From Luteibacter sp. UNCMF331Sha3.1 (GTDB taxonomy: Bacteria > Pseudomonadota > Gammaproteobacteria > Xanthomonadales > Rhodanobacteraceae), in assembly GCF_900109915.1 (NCBI RefSeq), contig NZ_FOBU01000004.1, positions 1 to 64,000 on the forward strand: DNA of 64,000 nucleotides, in the 5' to 3' direction. The position numbers and the translations under genes are program-made. Every line of letters begins with the position of its first letter. The first letter of the stretch is position 1. Shown here one piece after another: positions 8,933 through 18,608 of the stretch. The notes beneath the pieces are model-generated. The model worked only from the letters and a program-made list of their open reading frames with translations, was not told where the DNA came from and did not search any database.

Positions 8933-9783
8933 GTGGCCGCCACCAACGGGGCGTCGCCCTGCTGATCGTACTGTGGGGCTGCACGCTGCTGGCGATCATG
9001 CTGGGCGGCTTCGCCGCGCTCGCGCGCACGGAAGGTCTGCAGGCGCGCTACCAGTTCGCGCAGACCCGCGCGCACTACGCGGCGGAGGCAGGCGTGATGC
9101 GCGCGATCGAAGGGCTGCAGACACCCGACGCGGCATCGCGCTGGATAGCGGACGGCCGGCCGTACGTCTTCGCCTTCGACGACGCGACCGTGAACATCAC
9201 GATCGTCGACGAAGACGGCAAGGTCGACCTCAACGCCGCGTCGGGCGATGTCCTGAGCGGTCTCTTCAAGGCGGCGGGCGCGAACGACGACAAGGCGCGC
9301 GATCTCGCCGCGGCCGTGCAGGACTGGCGCCGGCCGGGCGACGCGGCGTCGCCCAACGGCGCGAAGAAGCCGCAGTACGAGGCCGCCGGCCTGGCATACG
9401 GGCCGCGCAACGGTCCCTTCGCGACGGTGGAAGAGGCGCGCATGGTGCTGGGCATGGATGCGACGACCTGGGCCGCGGTCGCTCCCGCGCTGACCATCTG
9501 GTCGGGACGCGAGCGTCCCAACACCGAGCACGCGCAGCCGTTGGCGCTCGCGGCCATTCCCGGCCTCGGCGGCGCGGGCGCGGCGGCCATCCTCGCGACC
9601 CGCTCGCAAGGCAACGTCGGCGCGATGGCCGGTGGTAACGGTGTCACGCACACGATACTGGCGGAGGCGATCCTTGACGACGGGACCAGGAGTTCCCTTA
9701 CATCGACGATCCGACTCCGTGGGATAAGATCCGGAAATCAGCCCTACGCAGTGTTGCGTTGGCGCGAAGGAGATACTGAATGA
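8929..9783 (+). CDS. gspK: Minor pseudopilin GspK
   Basis: Largest minor pseudopilin, which caps the pseudopilus tip; 284 aa. The start at 8929 overlaps the gspJ stop (ATGA). The N-terminus is MSGRHQRGVALLIVLWGCTL. As usual in GspK the residue at mature position 5 is not Glu (here Leu/Ile), consistent with a tip role. The motif DEDGKVDLNAAS and a helix-hairpin-helix-like IPGLGGAGAAAI near residue 205 are family features. It overlaps gspL by ATGA at 9780-9783. Confidence 0.9.
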   Translation: MSGRHQRGVALLIVLWGCTLLAIMLGGFAALARTEGLQARYQFAQTRAHYAAEAGVMRAIEGLQTPDAASRWIADGRPYVFAFDDATVNITIVDEDGKVDLNAASGDVLSGLFKAAGANDDKARDLAAAVQDWRRPGDAASPNGAKKPQYEAAGLAYGPRNGPFATVEEARMVLGMDATTWAAVAPALTIWSGRERPNTEHAQPLALAAIPGLGGAGAAAILATRSQGNVGAMAGGNGVTHTILAEAILDDGTRSSLTSTIRLRGIRSGNQPYAVLRWREGDTE

Positions 9784-11012
9784 CCACTTGGCAGGACGCA
9801 TCGCAGCTACAGCTCGATCGCCTGCGCCGTGCCTGGCGCGGTAGCGCGCTGCCTGGCTTCCTGCGCTGGTGGGGTGGCGAGCTTTCGGCGTTCGTGCCGG
9901 TGCGGTGGCGCGCGGCCTTCGCGGGCGGCGAGCGCTGGTACGCCATCGAGCGACACGCCGATGGATGGCGTCTCCGTCGCGCCGGTGAAACCTTCGCCGT
10001 CGGCGAAGCGGGCGATGCCGATACCGCGGAGCACCGATCCGCGGTGCTCGCCCGGGCGCTCGACGAGGCCGACCCGGCCGACCGCCGGATCGCCCTGGTT
10101 CTGCCGCCGGCGGCCGTGCTTCGCCGCCGGCTCGTGCTCCCGCTGGCCGCGCGCGACAACCTGCGGCAGGTCGTCGGCTACGATCTCGACCGGCAGACGC
10201 CGTTCCGCGCCGACGACATTCATTTTGGCGTGCGCGAGCTCGGCGAAGGCGGCCCGGAAGGGCGCTTCGTCGCCGAGCTTGCCGCCACCCCGCGTGCGGG
10301 CCTCGACCCACTGCTCGACGAACTCGCCGGGCTCGGCATCCATCCCGACCGCGTCGACGTGGCCGAGGGTCCGGCGCTCGCCGGTGTCAATCTGCTTCCG
10401 CCCGCGCGAATCCCGCGTCGTGCCGACCGGCGCCGCCGGCTCAACGCGCTGTTGCTCGCGGTCATCGTCCTGCTCGTCGTCGCCTGCATGTCCGCATGGC
10501 TGCACAACCGCGCCGTCGCGCTGCAGGCCATGCGCGATGAAGTCGAGGCAATGCGTGGCGATGCCGCGCGTGTCAAGGATCTTCGCCAGCGCCTTACCGA
10601 CAGTGCCGGCGCGTCCGGCTTCCTCGCACGCAAGAAAACTGACGCACCGTCCGTCCTGCCCGTCCTCGAAGACCTCACGCGACGTCTCCCCGACGACACC
10701 TGGCTCGAGCGCTTCACGCTCAACGGCACGGGTCAGATCGGCTTCCAGGGGCAGAGCCCGCAGGCGGCTCGACTCATCGACGCCCTGAAAGGCGCGGCCA
10801 CCATCGGCGAGCCCAGTTTCCAGGGCACGATCCAGAGCGATCCCACGTCGGGCAAGGAACGTTTCTACATGCAGGCAAAGGCGTTGATGCCGAAGCCGGA
10901 GCCGGCCGCCGCGAAGCCGGCTGCCACGCCCGCGGGCGCCGCGACCGCCTCCACGGCCCCGGCCGCCGCCCTCGGACAGAAGGAGGCGTCCCGTGCGAAT
11001 GAAGCCCGCTGA
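9780..11012 (+). CDS. gspL: Type II secretion protein GspL (PilN-like domain)
   Basis: Inner-membrane component linking GspE to the periplasmic machinery; 410 aa. The N-terminal cytoplasmic part (about 1-215) has an actin-like/PilM-type fold by family analogy. A single hydrophobic segment at about 222-243 (LNALLLAVIVLLVVACMSAW) is followed by a coiled-coil region and a PilN-like ferredoxin-fold domain (about 290-370). The C-terminal 45 residues are Ala/Pro-rich. The gene starts inside the gspK stop (ATGA) and overlaps gspM by 20 bases. It is divergent from enterobacterial GspL and closer to the Xanthomonas XpsL type. Confidence 0.88.
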   Translation: MTTWQDASQLQLDRLRRAWRGSALPGFLRWWGGELSAFVPVRWRAAFAGGERWYAIERHADGWRLRRAGETFAVGEAGDADTAEHRSAVLARALDEADPADRRIALVLPPAAVLRRRLVLPLAARDNLRQVVGYDLDRQTPFRADDIHFGVRELGEGGPEGRFVAELAATPRAGLDPLLDELAGLGIHPDRVDVAEGPALAGVNLLPPARIPRRADRRRRLNALLLAVIVLLVVACMSAWLHNRAVALQAMRDEVEAMRGDAARVKDLRQRLTDSAGASGFLARKKTDAPSVLPVLEDLTRRLPDDTWLERFTLNGTGQIGFQGQSPQAARLIDALKGAATIGEPSFQGTIQSDPTSGKERFYMQAKALMPKPEPAAAKPAATPAGAATASTAPAAALGQKEASRANEAR

Positions 11013-11595
11013 ATCGCGTGTCGCGGCGATCCTGCTGCTCGTGGTGGCCCTAGCGATCGCCTACGTCGGTCTCGTGCACTGGTGGTTCGTGGCGCCGCAG
11101 CTGGCCATGGGCGACGAGATGGACGACCTTCGCGACACGCAGCGTCGTTTCGCCTCGGCCATTGCCGAACGTCCTCAGCTCGAAAAGCGCATCGCGGCGC
11201 TCGAGCAGGGCCAGACGCACAGCGACGCGTTCCTTCCGGGCGACGACGCCAACGCCGCGGCCGCGGGACTGATGCAGCGGATCGTCGATGTCGCCGCGGC
11301 GCATCGTGAAGACGGTGCCTGCGACGTCGTGCAGAAGATGCCGGTGCCCAGCCAGGAAAAAGCGGGCGAACCGTATCGCAAGGTCACGGTCAACATCAGC
11401 CTGCGTTGCCAGATGCAGCCAATGACCGCCGTGCTGCACGACATCGAAGAAGAAACGCCCTACCTGTTCATCGAAGACTTCAGCATCTATCGCAATCCGG
11501 TCGCAGCACGCGCCGGCGGCAACGCGCCGATGGAAGTGCAATTCACGGTCTCCGGCTACATCCACGCCGCGCGCCCGGCCAAGGAGGCCTCATGA
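10993..11595 (+). CDS. gspM: Type II secretion protein GspM
   Basis: Bitopic inner-membrane protein that pairs with GspL, 200 aa. The GTG at 10993 is chosen because AGGAGG (10981-10986) sits 6 bases upstream; an ATG two codons later is the alternative. A transmembrane segment (about 10-30) is followed by a coiled coil (DEMDDLRDTQRRFASAIAER) and a small ferredoxin-like periplasmic domain, as in the GspM-b/XpsM family. It overlaps gspL at the front and gspN at the end (ATGA at 11592-11595). Confidence 0.86.
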   Translation: MRMKPAESRVAAILLLVVALAIAYVGLVHWWFVAPQLAMGDEMDDLRDTQRRFASAIAERPQLEKRIAALEQGQTHSDAFLPGDDANAAAAGLMQRIVDVAAAHREDGACDVVQKMPVPSQEKAGEPYRKVTVNISLRCQMQPMTAVLHDIEEETPYLFIEDFSIYRNPVAARAGGNAPMEVQFTVSGYIHAARPAKEAS

Positions 11596-12362
11596 ACGCC
11601 GCCGGTCAGCGCCGTCTCACGCCCTTGCTCGTTATCGTGGCGGCAGCACTCGGTGTCGTCTGCGCATCGTTCGTACTGGGTGTCGGCAGAGGCGTGCATT
11701 GGGACGACGCAGGAACGCCCGAGCCGCTGCCGCCGGTGCGCGCGCTCACCATGCCGCCACCGTCGCCGCTCGCTCGTTTTTCGGAAGTCTGGCAGCGTCC
11801 GCTCTTCATGGCCGATCGCAAGCCGGTCGCCGCGACCGACGGCGAGGATGCGTCGAGCAACATCGGCGATCTCGAACTCACCGGCATCATCATGACGCCC
11901 GGCCTGCGCATGGCGCTGCTCAGGGACCGCGGCAAGGACACGACCGTGCGCGTGAAGGAAGGCACCGCGCTCACGGATGGTCATTGGACGCTGACCTCGC
12001 TCACCGCACGCAGTGCCGTGTTCGACAACGGTGGCGAGCATCGCGAGCTCACGCTGAAAGTCGCCGCGCCCGAGGCGACGGCGAAGACACCGCCGCGGCC
12101 GGGTGTGCCGGGTGCGCCCGGTCAGGTTCCGACGCGACCCGCGGCGTCGGGAGGTAACGGCATGCAAGTGCAGCAGGCGGGGGGACAAGGCATGACGGGC
12201 CCGGCGTTGCCACGTCCGCCGACCGACGCCGCACGTACCGCACCACCTCGCCAGGACGACGACGCCCTTCAGCGGGCACGTGTCGAAGCTTTGAAACAAG
12301 CCGTGCAGCGACGCCGCATGGAGCAACAGCAGCAGCGGCAGCAGGCCATGGATTCGCAGTAG
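11592..12362 (+). CDS. gspN: XpsN-type GspN/GspC-like inner-membrane protein
   Basis: Predicted connector between inner-membrane platform and secretin, 256 aa. One N-terminal transmembrane helix (about 10-33) precedes a Pro-rich linker and an HR-like domain (about 90-160, with LELTGIIMTPGLRMALLRD). That domain resembles the periplasmic part of GspC/PilP, so the protein may take the GspC role: no separate gspC is present. A long Gly/Pro/Gln-rich tail (about 160-256) ends in RRMEQQQQRQQA. The start at 11592 overlaps gspM by ATGA. The functional equivalence to GspC is inference from position and domain. Confidence 0.82.
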   Translation: MNAAGQRRLTPLLVIVAAALGVVCASFVLGVGRGVHWDDAGTPEPLPPVRALTMPPPSPLARFSEVWQRPLFMADRKPVAATDGEDASSNIGDLELTGIIMTPGLRMALLRDRGKDTTVRVKEGTALTDGHWTLTSLTARSAVFDNGGEHRELTLKVAAPEATAKTPPRPGVPGAPGQVPTRPAASGGNGMQVQQAGGQGMTGPALPRPPTDAARTAPPRQDDDALQRARVEALKQAVQRRRMEQQQQRQQAMDSQ

Positions 12363-12402
12363 CGGGCGCACGACGCGCCCTCAGGGAAGGAGGAGCAACA
12401 CC

Positions 12403-14631
12403 ATGAAAACCAGCATGATCGGCACGGCCGTCGTCACGGCCCTGCTGACGGTGGCTTGCGCCCCGCAAAATGTGCGCAGGGATGACGGGCGGCTTCAGCG
12501 CGAGGCACTCGTCGGTGTGGACCGTGCCGTTCCGGAGACCCTCCCCCTGGTGCGGTCGACCGGGGCGGTAGAGGCGTCCGAGGCCATGGAAGACCGGCAG
12601 TCCACGGGCATCGCGCGCGAAGTGAGCCGCGGCACGGGAACCTTCATACGCCCCCATGCCGTGAAGGCACCGCGCCCCGAAGCGCGCGGCAGCGACGCGG
12701 TCACGCTCAACTTCGAAGATCAGCCCGTCGAAGCCGTCGTGAAAGCGGTGTTGGGCGACCTTCTCGATGCGAATTACTCCATCGCGCCCGGCGTACAAGG
12801 TTCGGTGTCGTTCTCGACCGCGAAGCCCGTGGCGAGGGACGAAGCGCTGCCCATTCTCGAAACGCTGCTCTCCTGGACCGGTAACGCGCTGGTGAAGGAG
12901 CACGGGCGCTACAGCATCGTGCCGTCGACGCAGGCGGTGGCCGGACGTCTCGTGCCGTCCATGAAAGCGGCGAAGCCCGCCGTGGGCATGGGCGCCCGCC
13001 TGTTCCCGCTTCGCCACGTGGCGGCGCCGGCCATGGCGAAGCTGCTGGCGCCTTTCGCCGCGGCCGACGCCATCCTGCTTACGGACCCGTCGCGCAACCT
13101 GCTCGTCATCGCAGGCACACGCGACGAACTCGCCAACTACGGCGAAACGATCGATACGTTCGACGTCGACTGGGTATCGGGCATGTCGGTCGGTGTGTTC
13201 AGCCTGCGCAACGCGACGGTCGGCGAGGTGCTCCCCGCGCTCGAGGCGGTCTTCGGCGACGGTAGCGGCACGCCCGTAGCGGGCATGCTCCGCTTCATTC
13301 CCATCGAGCGGACGAACGCCGTCGTGGTGATTTCGACGCAGGCCCGGCATCTGGATCAGGTTGGCGACTGGATCGACCGCATCGATCGCGGTGGCGGCAA
13401 CGAGCCGCGACTGTTCGTCTACGACGTGCGCAACCTGCTCGCTTCCGACGTGGCGCGCTATGTCGCCAACGTGTTCGGTGGATCGATCGGTGGCGATCAG
13501 GGCGGGCAGGGCGGCAAGGTCGGCCCCGGCCTGACTGCGGGCGAGATCGGAACCGCCAGCGGCTTCGACGGCGAGACCGACGGCGGAAAGATCGCTGCCG
13601 GCGCGGGTTCCGCTGTGGCTGGCGACGACGACACGACGTTCTTCCAGCCTCCGGCTCCGTCGGGCGGTGGCGGATCCGCCGGACAGGACCTTCGCATCAC
13701 GGCGATCGATGCCAACAACCAGCTGATGGTCCGCGCCCGGCCGTCGCAGTGGAACGAGATCCGCCAGGCCATCGAGCGCCTCGACGCGGTGCCTCTTCAG
13801 GTGCAGATCGAAACGCGCATTCTCGAGGTCCGCCTGCGCGACGCGTTCCGGTTCGGCGTGCAGTGGTACCTCGAAGGCCTGGCGGGCGGCAATGGCGCCG
13901 TGACACAGCCCGGCAACAAGCAACGCTGGGCCCTTGGCGGTGCCGGCAGCATCAACGCCCGGCCGCAGACCTTCCAGTATTCGTTCGTGAACAAGGATTT
14001 CCAGGTCGTGCTGCGCGCGATGGAAATGAACGGCAATACCAAGACGCTGTCGGCGCCCTCGCTCGTCGTCGCGAACAACCGCAAGGCACGCATCCAGGTC
14101 GGCAACCAGATCCCCGTCAACTCCACCTATTTCAGCCCCACGGCCGGCGGCGGCACGCCGGTGACGCAGGTCGAATACAAGGACACCGGCGTGATTCTCG
14201 ATGTCCGGCCGCGCGTGAATCCGGGTGGCCTCGTCTATCTCGATGTCGCGCAGGAAGTGAGCAGCGTGGATCCCGACGGCGTGGGACAGAACCTCCCCAT
14301 CTCGAAGAAGAAACTGACGACCCAGGTCGCTGTCCAGAGCGGACAGACAGTACTGCTTGGCGGCCTGATCGGCGAAGACGAGCGCCGCTTGCGGAACGGC
14401 GTGCCCTTCCTGTCGCGCATTCCCTTGCTCGGCAACCTGTTCTCCGAGCGCGACGAGCAGAACGTCCGCAGTGAGCTCATCGTGCTCATCACGCCGACCG
14501 TCATCGCCAACGGACACGACGCGAAGCGGGTCTCGGACGAGTATCGCCGTGCCTTCCGCACGCTCCGCCCGTTCGAGGTGACCGCCGTGGGCAGCGAGGC
14601 ACCGGACGAGAAAGCGGCGGGCGAGACCTGA
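12403..14631 (+). CDS. gspD: Type II secretion secretin GspD, lipoprotein form
   Basis: Outer-membrane secretin, 742 aa. The signal peptide ends in a lipobox LLTVAC, so Cys19 is probably acylated; a lipoprotein secretin is the XpsD situation and removes the need for a separate pilotin. N-domains (N0 near 105-170 with LNFEDQPVEAVVKAVL, then N1-N3) precede the secretin core. The core includes VPLQVQIETRILEVRL and the C-terminal VQSGQTVLLGGLIGE...VPFLSRIPLLGNLFS signature. A Gly-rich insert lies in N3 (about 365-420). AAGGAGG lies 9 bases before the ATG. It is the last gene of the operon, as in the xps clusters. Confidence 0.96.
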   Translation: MKTSMIGTAVVTALLTVACAPQNVRRDDGRLQREALVGVDRAVPETLPLVRSTGAVEASEAMEDRQSTGIAREVSRGTGTFIRPHAVKAPRPEARGSDAVTLNFEDQPVEAVVKAVLGDLLDANYSIAPGVQGSVSFSTAKPVARDEALPILETLLSWTGNALVKEHGRYSIVPSTQAVAGRLVPSMKAAKPAVGMGARLFPLRHVAAPAMAKLLAPFAAADAILLTDPSRNLLVIAGTRDELANYGETIDTFDVDWVSGMSVGVFSLRNATVGEVLPALEAVFGDGSGTPVAGMLRFIPIERTNAVVVISTQARHLDQVGDWIDRIDRGGGNEPRLFVYDVRNLLASDVARYVANVFGGSIGGDQGGQGGKVGPGLTAGEIGTASGFDGETDGGKIAAGAGSAVAGDDDTTFFQPPAPSGGGGSAGQDLRITAIDANNQLMVRARPSQWNEIRQAIERLDAVPLQVQIETRILEVRLRDAFRFGVQWYLEGLAGGNGAVTQPGNKQRWALGGAGSINARPQTFQYSFVNKDFQVVLRAMEMNGNTKTLSAPSLVVANNRKARIQVGNQIPVNSTYFSPTAGGGTPVTQVEYKDTGVILDVRPRVNPGGLVYLDVAQEVSSVDPDGVGQNLPISKKKLTTQVAVQSGQTVLLGGLIGEDERRLRNGVPFLSRIPLLGNLFSERDEQNVRSELIVLITPTVIANGHDAKRVSDEYRRAFRTLRPFEVTAVGSEAPDEKAAGET

Positions 14632-14673
14632 ACGAAGGCGGTGGAGCGCGTGCTTGCGTACCATAGCGGGCGC

Positions 14674-17184
14674 ATGCACACCGCCTTTCCCATTTCCCCG
14701 CTCCTGCCGGACATCGTCGACTCGCTGGCCGCGTGTCCGCGACTCGTGCTCGAAGCGCCTCCCGGTGCGGGCAAGACCACACAGGTGCCGTTGGCGCTGC
14801 TCCATGCATCATGGCTCGGCGGCGGCCGGATTCTGATGCTCGAGCCGCGCCGCATCGCGGCGCGCGCCGCCGCGTCGTTCATGGCGCGTCAGCTGGGCGA
14901 GGAGCCCGGCGAGACGGTGGGCTACCGTATCCGCTTCGAGTCGCGCGTCGGTCCGCGCACACGTATCGAAGTGGTGACGGAGGGCATCCTTGGGCGCATG
15001 ATCCAGGACGATCCCACGCTCGATGGCGTCGCCGCGATCCTGTTCGACGAATTCCACGAGCGCCACCTGCCGGGCGACCTCGGCGCCGCGCTGGCGCTCG
15101 ACGTGCAGGCCAGCCTGCGTCCCGATCTGCGCATCGTGGTCATGTCCGCGACGCTCGACGGCGAGCGCGTCGCGCAGTGGCTGCGCGCGCCGCGGATCAG
15201 CAGTCCGGGACGAAGCTTTCCGGTGCGGATCGAGCATCCGCCTGCGAGGACGCAGGAAACGGTCGAGCAGCATCTGGTGCGCACGGTCGGTCAGGCGCTG
15301 CGCGAAACGGATGGCGACGTGCTCGCGTTTCTTCCGGGGCGCCGGGAGATCGAGCGTGCCCGCAGCATGCTCGAACGACAGTCGGAGATCATCGATGTCG
15401 TGATGTTGCACGGCGAACTGTCGCTGGCCGAGCAGCAGCTGGCGCTGACCCCCGCCGATCCCGGCACGCGCCGCGTCGTGCTCGCGACGAACGTGGCCGA
15501 ATCCAGTGTCACGCTTCCCGGCATACGGGCCGTCGTCGACGCGGGGCTGGCGCGCGAACCGCGCTTCGATCCGCAGTCCGGCTTCGCGCGGCTGGAAACC
15601 GTGACGATATCGCAGGCGTCGGCGGACCAGCGCGCTGGCCGTGCCGGTCGCGTCGCGGAAGGCGTGGCCTATCGCCTCTGGCCGCAGAGCCGCCGGCTCG
15701 ACGCCTCGCGTCGCGCGGAAATCGAGCACACCGAACTTTCGGGGCTGGCGCTCGAACTGGCCGGCTGGGGCACCGACGACCTCCCGTGGCTCGACGCGCC
15801 GCCCGCGGGCGCGATGGCCCAGGCTCGCGACCTGTTGCGCCGGCTGGGCGCGATGGACGACGCGTCGGCGATCACCGCGCTCGGCCGCGAGATGCTGGCG
15901 CTCGGCGCGGCGCCTCGCCTTGCCGCCGCGGCCTTGCGCGCCCCACCGGAGCGACGGGCGCTCGCCGCCGACCTGCTCGCGCTCGTCGAAGCGCGCTCGC
16001 CGCTGCGCGGTGAGCAAGGGCGCACGGACGATTTTCGCCAGCGACTCGCGGCGCTGCACCTCTGGCGCGACGGAGGCGCCCGCGCCGCGCGTTCAGGCAG
16101 CGCGGACGTCGGTGCGCTCGCGGCCATCGAAAAGGCCTCGGCCGGATGGCGACGCCGGCTCGGCGTGCGCACGGCGGCGAGTGGCGTGCCGGATGCGCAC
16201 ACCGTGGGCGATCTTCTCGTTCATGCGTTCCCGGATCGCGTCGCCAGGCGCGATGATGCGCAGCCCACGCGTTACGCGCTGGCGAACGGCAGGGGCGCCC
16301 GCCTGCACGACGCGAGCGCACTGCATGGCGAGCCGTGGCTCGTCGTGCTCGATCTCCGCCTCGAAGCGCGCGACAGCCTCGTTTTCGCCGGCGCGCCCTT
16401 CGATGCCGGCGTGCTCGAACGCGAGCATGCCGACCGCTTCGTGACCGAACGCGTGCTGCGTTGGGACGAACAGCGTCAGATCGCCGAGGCATTCGAAGAG
16501 CGCCGTTTCGATGCGCTGGTGGTCTCGCGCAAGCCAGTGGCCGTCGACGCGAGCGATGCGCAGCCGCTTCTGCTCGCCGCGATCCGCGGTCGTGGGATGA
16601 CGGCGCTGCCGTGGAGCGACCATGCGCAGCTGCTCCGCGCGCGGATCGGCGCGTTGCGCGCGTGGCGTCCCGAACTGGGCCTGCCCGACGTCGGGGACGA
16701 CGCGCTGCTCGGTACGCTCGAGGCCTGGATATCGCCGTATCTCGCTGGCAAGCGGCGTCTGGAAGCCTTGCAGGCGGCCGAGCTTTCGGAGGCGTTGTCG
16801 GCGATGCTCGACTACGACCAGCGTCGCGCGCTCGACGCGCATGCGCCGGAAGCGCTCACCGTGCCCAGCGGCATGACGCGGCGTCTCAGCTACGGCACGC
16901 GCGACGACGATCCGGCGGCGCCGCCCGTGCTCGCCGTGAAGCTGCAGGAACTCTTCGGCCTCGCCGACACGCCGCGCGTCGGCGACGGTCGTGTGCCGGT
17001 CATGCTGCACCTGCTGTCGCCGGCGGGGCGGCCCATTCAGGTCACGCAGGACCTCGCGGGGTTCTGGGACCGTACGTACCCGGAAGTCAAGAAGGAGCTC
17101 AAGGGACGCTACCCGAAGCATCCCTGGCCCGACGATCCGTGGACCGCGACGGCGACCCATCGTGCGAAGCCGCGCGGTACCTGA
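14674..17184 (+). CDS. hrpB: ATP-dependent helicase HrpB
   Basis: DEAH-box (superfamily 2) helicase of the bacterial HrpA/HrpB group, 836 aa from ATG 14674. An upstream in-frame GTG (14641) is less likely because family members begin close to FPISPLLPDIV. Visible motifs: Walker A EAPPGAGKTT, LEPRRIAARAAA, DEAH variant DEFHERHLPGDL, MSATLDG, and motif VI QRAGRAGRVAEG. The C-terminal HrpB-specific domain ends in RYPKHPWPDDPWTATATHRAKPRGT. Its physiological substrate is not well defined. It lies 42 bases after gspD with TACCAT at 14659-14664 just upstream, so it may have its own start of transcription. Confidence 0.95.
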   Translation: MHTAFPISPLLPDIVDSLAACPRLVLEAPPGAGKTTQVPLALLHASWLGGGRILMLEPRRIAARAAASFMARQLGEEPGETVGYRIRFESRVGPRTRIEVVTEGILGRMIQDDPTLDGVAAILFDEFHERHLPGDLGAALALDVQASLRPDLRIVVMSATLDGERVAQWLRAPRISSPGRSFPVRIEHPPARTQETVEQHLVRTVGQALRETDGDVLAFLPGRREIERARSMLERQSEIIDVVMLHGELSLAEQQLALTPADPGTRRVVLATNVAESSVTLPGIRAVVDAGLAREPRFDPQSGFARLETVTISQASADQRAGRAGRVAEGVAYRLWPQSRRLDASRRAEIEHTELSGLALELAGWGTDDLPWLDAPPAGAMAQARDLLRRLGAMDDASAITALGREMLALGAAPRLAAAALRAPPERRALAADLLALVEARSPLRGEQGRTDDFRQRLAALHLWRDGGARAARSGSADVGALAAIEKASAGWRRRLGVRTAASGVPDAHTVGDLLVHAFPDRVARRDDAQPTRYALANGRGARLHDASALHGEPWLVVLDLRLEARDSLVFAGAPFDAGVLEREHADRFVTERVLRWDEQRQIAEAFEERRFDALVVSRKPVAVDASDAQPLLLAAIRGRGMTALPWSDHAQLLRARIGALRAWRPELGLPDVGDDALLGTLEAWISPYLAGKRRLEALQAAELSEALSAMLDYDQRRALDAHAPEALTVPSGMTRRLSYGTRDDDPAAPPVLAVKLQELFGLADTPRVGDGRVPVMLHLLSPAGRPIQVTQDLAGFWDRTYPEVKKELKGRYPKHPWPDDPWTATATHRAKPRGT

Positions 17185-17336
17185 CAGGACGTTGCCCTGA
17201 TGGGCTCGTGGTTCGAAACCCACCGGACGTTCGGGCCGCACTGACTCTGCGCGCCCGCGGCCGACGCTACGCGTCGCCCCGTGAGCATCGAAGAATGGCG
17301 ACGCCGCGATCGTCGCGGTGTTCGATAGGGAAAATC

Positions 17337-18608
17337 ATGACTTCGTTACCCCGGGACGCGCAACGTGCGTCCTCTTCCGCGGGATACCGGCGGGCGCGTC
17401 GACGCTCGCGGACCCTCGCGCTCGCAACGCTGTTCGGCGCCACGACCGTTGCCGGCGCGTCGTTCGACGAGTCGACGATGTACGCGATCGATGCGGGGCA
17501 AGAAGCGACGCATGCGGTCGGCCAGGACGCGCTGATGACGCTGCTCCGCGAGCACGCTCGCGACGGACGCCTGCTCGCCTACCTCAATGAATCGACGGAT
17601 GCGTCGTACGCACGATGGGTGCTGGGAGGCGAGGAGACGCCGTATGCCGATCTGGTGTCGGTCGAGCTGTCGCTCCCCGACGCGTCGGAGAGGCGGGCGT
17701 TGCAGGTACTGTCCGGCAGCCATGGGCCCGTCACCCAGCGGCAGCTACACGAATGGAAAGTCTGGGATCTTGGATTCACGAAAGTGGGCCCGATGCGCGG
17801 GGCGCCGGTGCCGGACGAGCTGCGCAGCGCCGCCTGGGGTGTTCCGCACATCATGAAGGCCGGCATCGATCCCGATATCTACAAGGCATGCATGCACGGC
17901 GTGCTCGACATCGGTCACCCGGCGATTCAGGCCAATTATGCGCTCGCTCTGCAGTTGCTTCGCGAACGCCTCATCGCGACACCCCGGACGTTCTGGTACA
18001 TCCGCGGACTGCGCGTCGACGTCATGGGTCGCTTCCTCGACCCGGCACGCCACGGCCAGCCAGGCAAGTTCGATTTCCATTACCTGATCGAGCTCCTGGA
18101 CGGTGAGTTGTCGGGCTGGCGACCTGCCGGCACCAACCTCTACGGCTTCCGCCAGTTGCCCGCCACACTGCGGCTCGGTCGCATCGCCGCGGCCTACCAG
18201 GAGGCCATGCCGCGGGGGACGAATGCCTGTCGTGCGAATGGCGAGCACGACCCGGCGGTTGCGGGGGCCGGCGACGGCGATGGTCGCCCCCTGTGCTTCA
18301 CCGATGCGACCGATCGCGCGATCTACCGGTGGTACGCCCGGTCGATCATCGACGAGCTCATGGCCATCGGCCCGATTCCGGCGGGGGCGAACATCACGAC
18401 GCTGCAGCAACTTGCCGGACCGCTGGTGTCGAGCAGCCAGGGGCATCTGGGCATTCCCCTCATCGATCGGATGGGCCAGGCGATCACGCTGGAGACGGTG
18501 CATGCCAAGGCTGCCCTGCAGTTGCTGTCGGCGAATCAACTGCCGGCGCGACAAGGCGACGTGCTGGTTCGCAATCTGTTCTCGCAACGCTGCGGGAGGA
18601 CGCCATGA
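17337..18608 (+). CDS. Exported partner protein of deaminase-like module 1, unknown family
   Basis: 423 aa, not recognised as a named family. The start ATG 17337 follows AGGGAAA. A basic N-region (to about residue 26) and a hydrophobic stretch TLALATLFGATTVAGA look like an extended Sec-type signal peptide. Homologous along most of its length to the proteins at 22013-23152 and 24114-25382. Shared blocks: KAGIDPDIY (175-182), YALALQLLRERL (201-212), FRQLPATLRLGRIAAAYQ (271-288) and RPLCFTDATDRAIYRWY (317-333). Three cysteines are conserved among the three paralogs: C298, C320 and C419 here. It lacks the C-terminal hydrophobic segment present in the other two. The stop overlaps the next ATG (ATGA), so the pair is translationally coupled. 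Confidence 0.85.
   Translation: MTSLPRDAQRASSSAGYRRARRRSRTLALATLFGATTVAGASFDESTMYAIDAGQEATHAVGQDALMTLLREHARDGRLLAYLNESTDASYARWVLGGEETPYADLVSVELSLPDASERRALQVLSGSHGPVTQRQLHEWKVWDLGFTKVGPMRGAPVPDELRSAAWGVPHIMKAGIDPDIYKACMHGVLDIGHPAIQANYALALQLLRERLIATPRTFWYIRGLRVDVMGRFLDPARHGQPGKFDFHYLIELLDGELSGWRPAGTNLYGFRQLPATLRLGRIAAAYQEAMPRGTNACRANGEHDPAVAGAGDGDGRPLCFTDATDRAIYRWYARSIIDELMAIGPIPAGANITTLQQLAGPLVSSSQGHLGIPLIDRMGQAITLETVHAKAALQLLSANQLPARQGDVLVRNLFSQRCGRTP

Noticed and set aside
12049-14805. Long antisense frame opposite gspD (918 codons)
   Set aside because: Same artefact of high-GC third positions; no motif, and gspD on the other strand is certain.
17190-17240. tRNA-like GTGGTTCGAAACCCAC between hrpB and module 1
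   Set aside because: It resembles a T-arm, but the stem does not pair in register, no acceptor or anticodon arm is present, and no CCA end follows. No attachment site could be supported.
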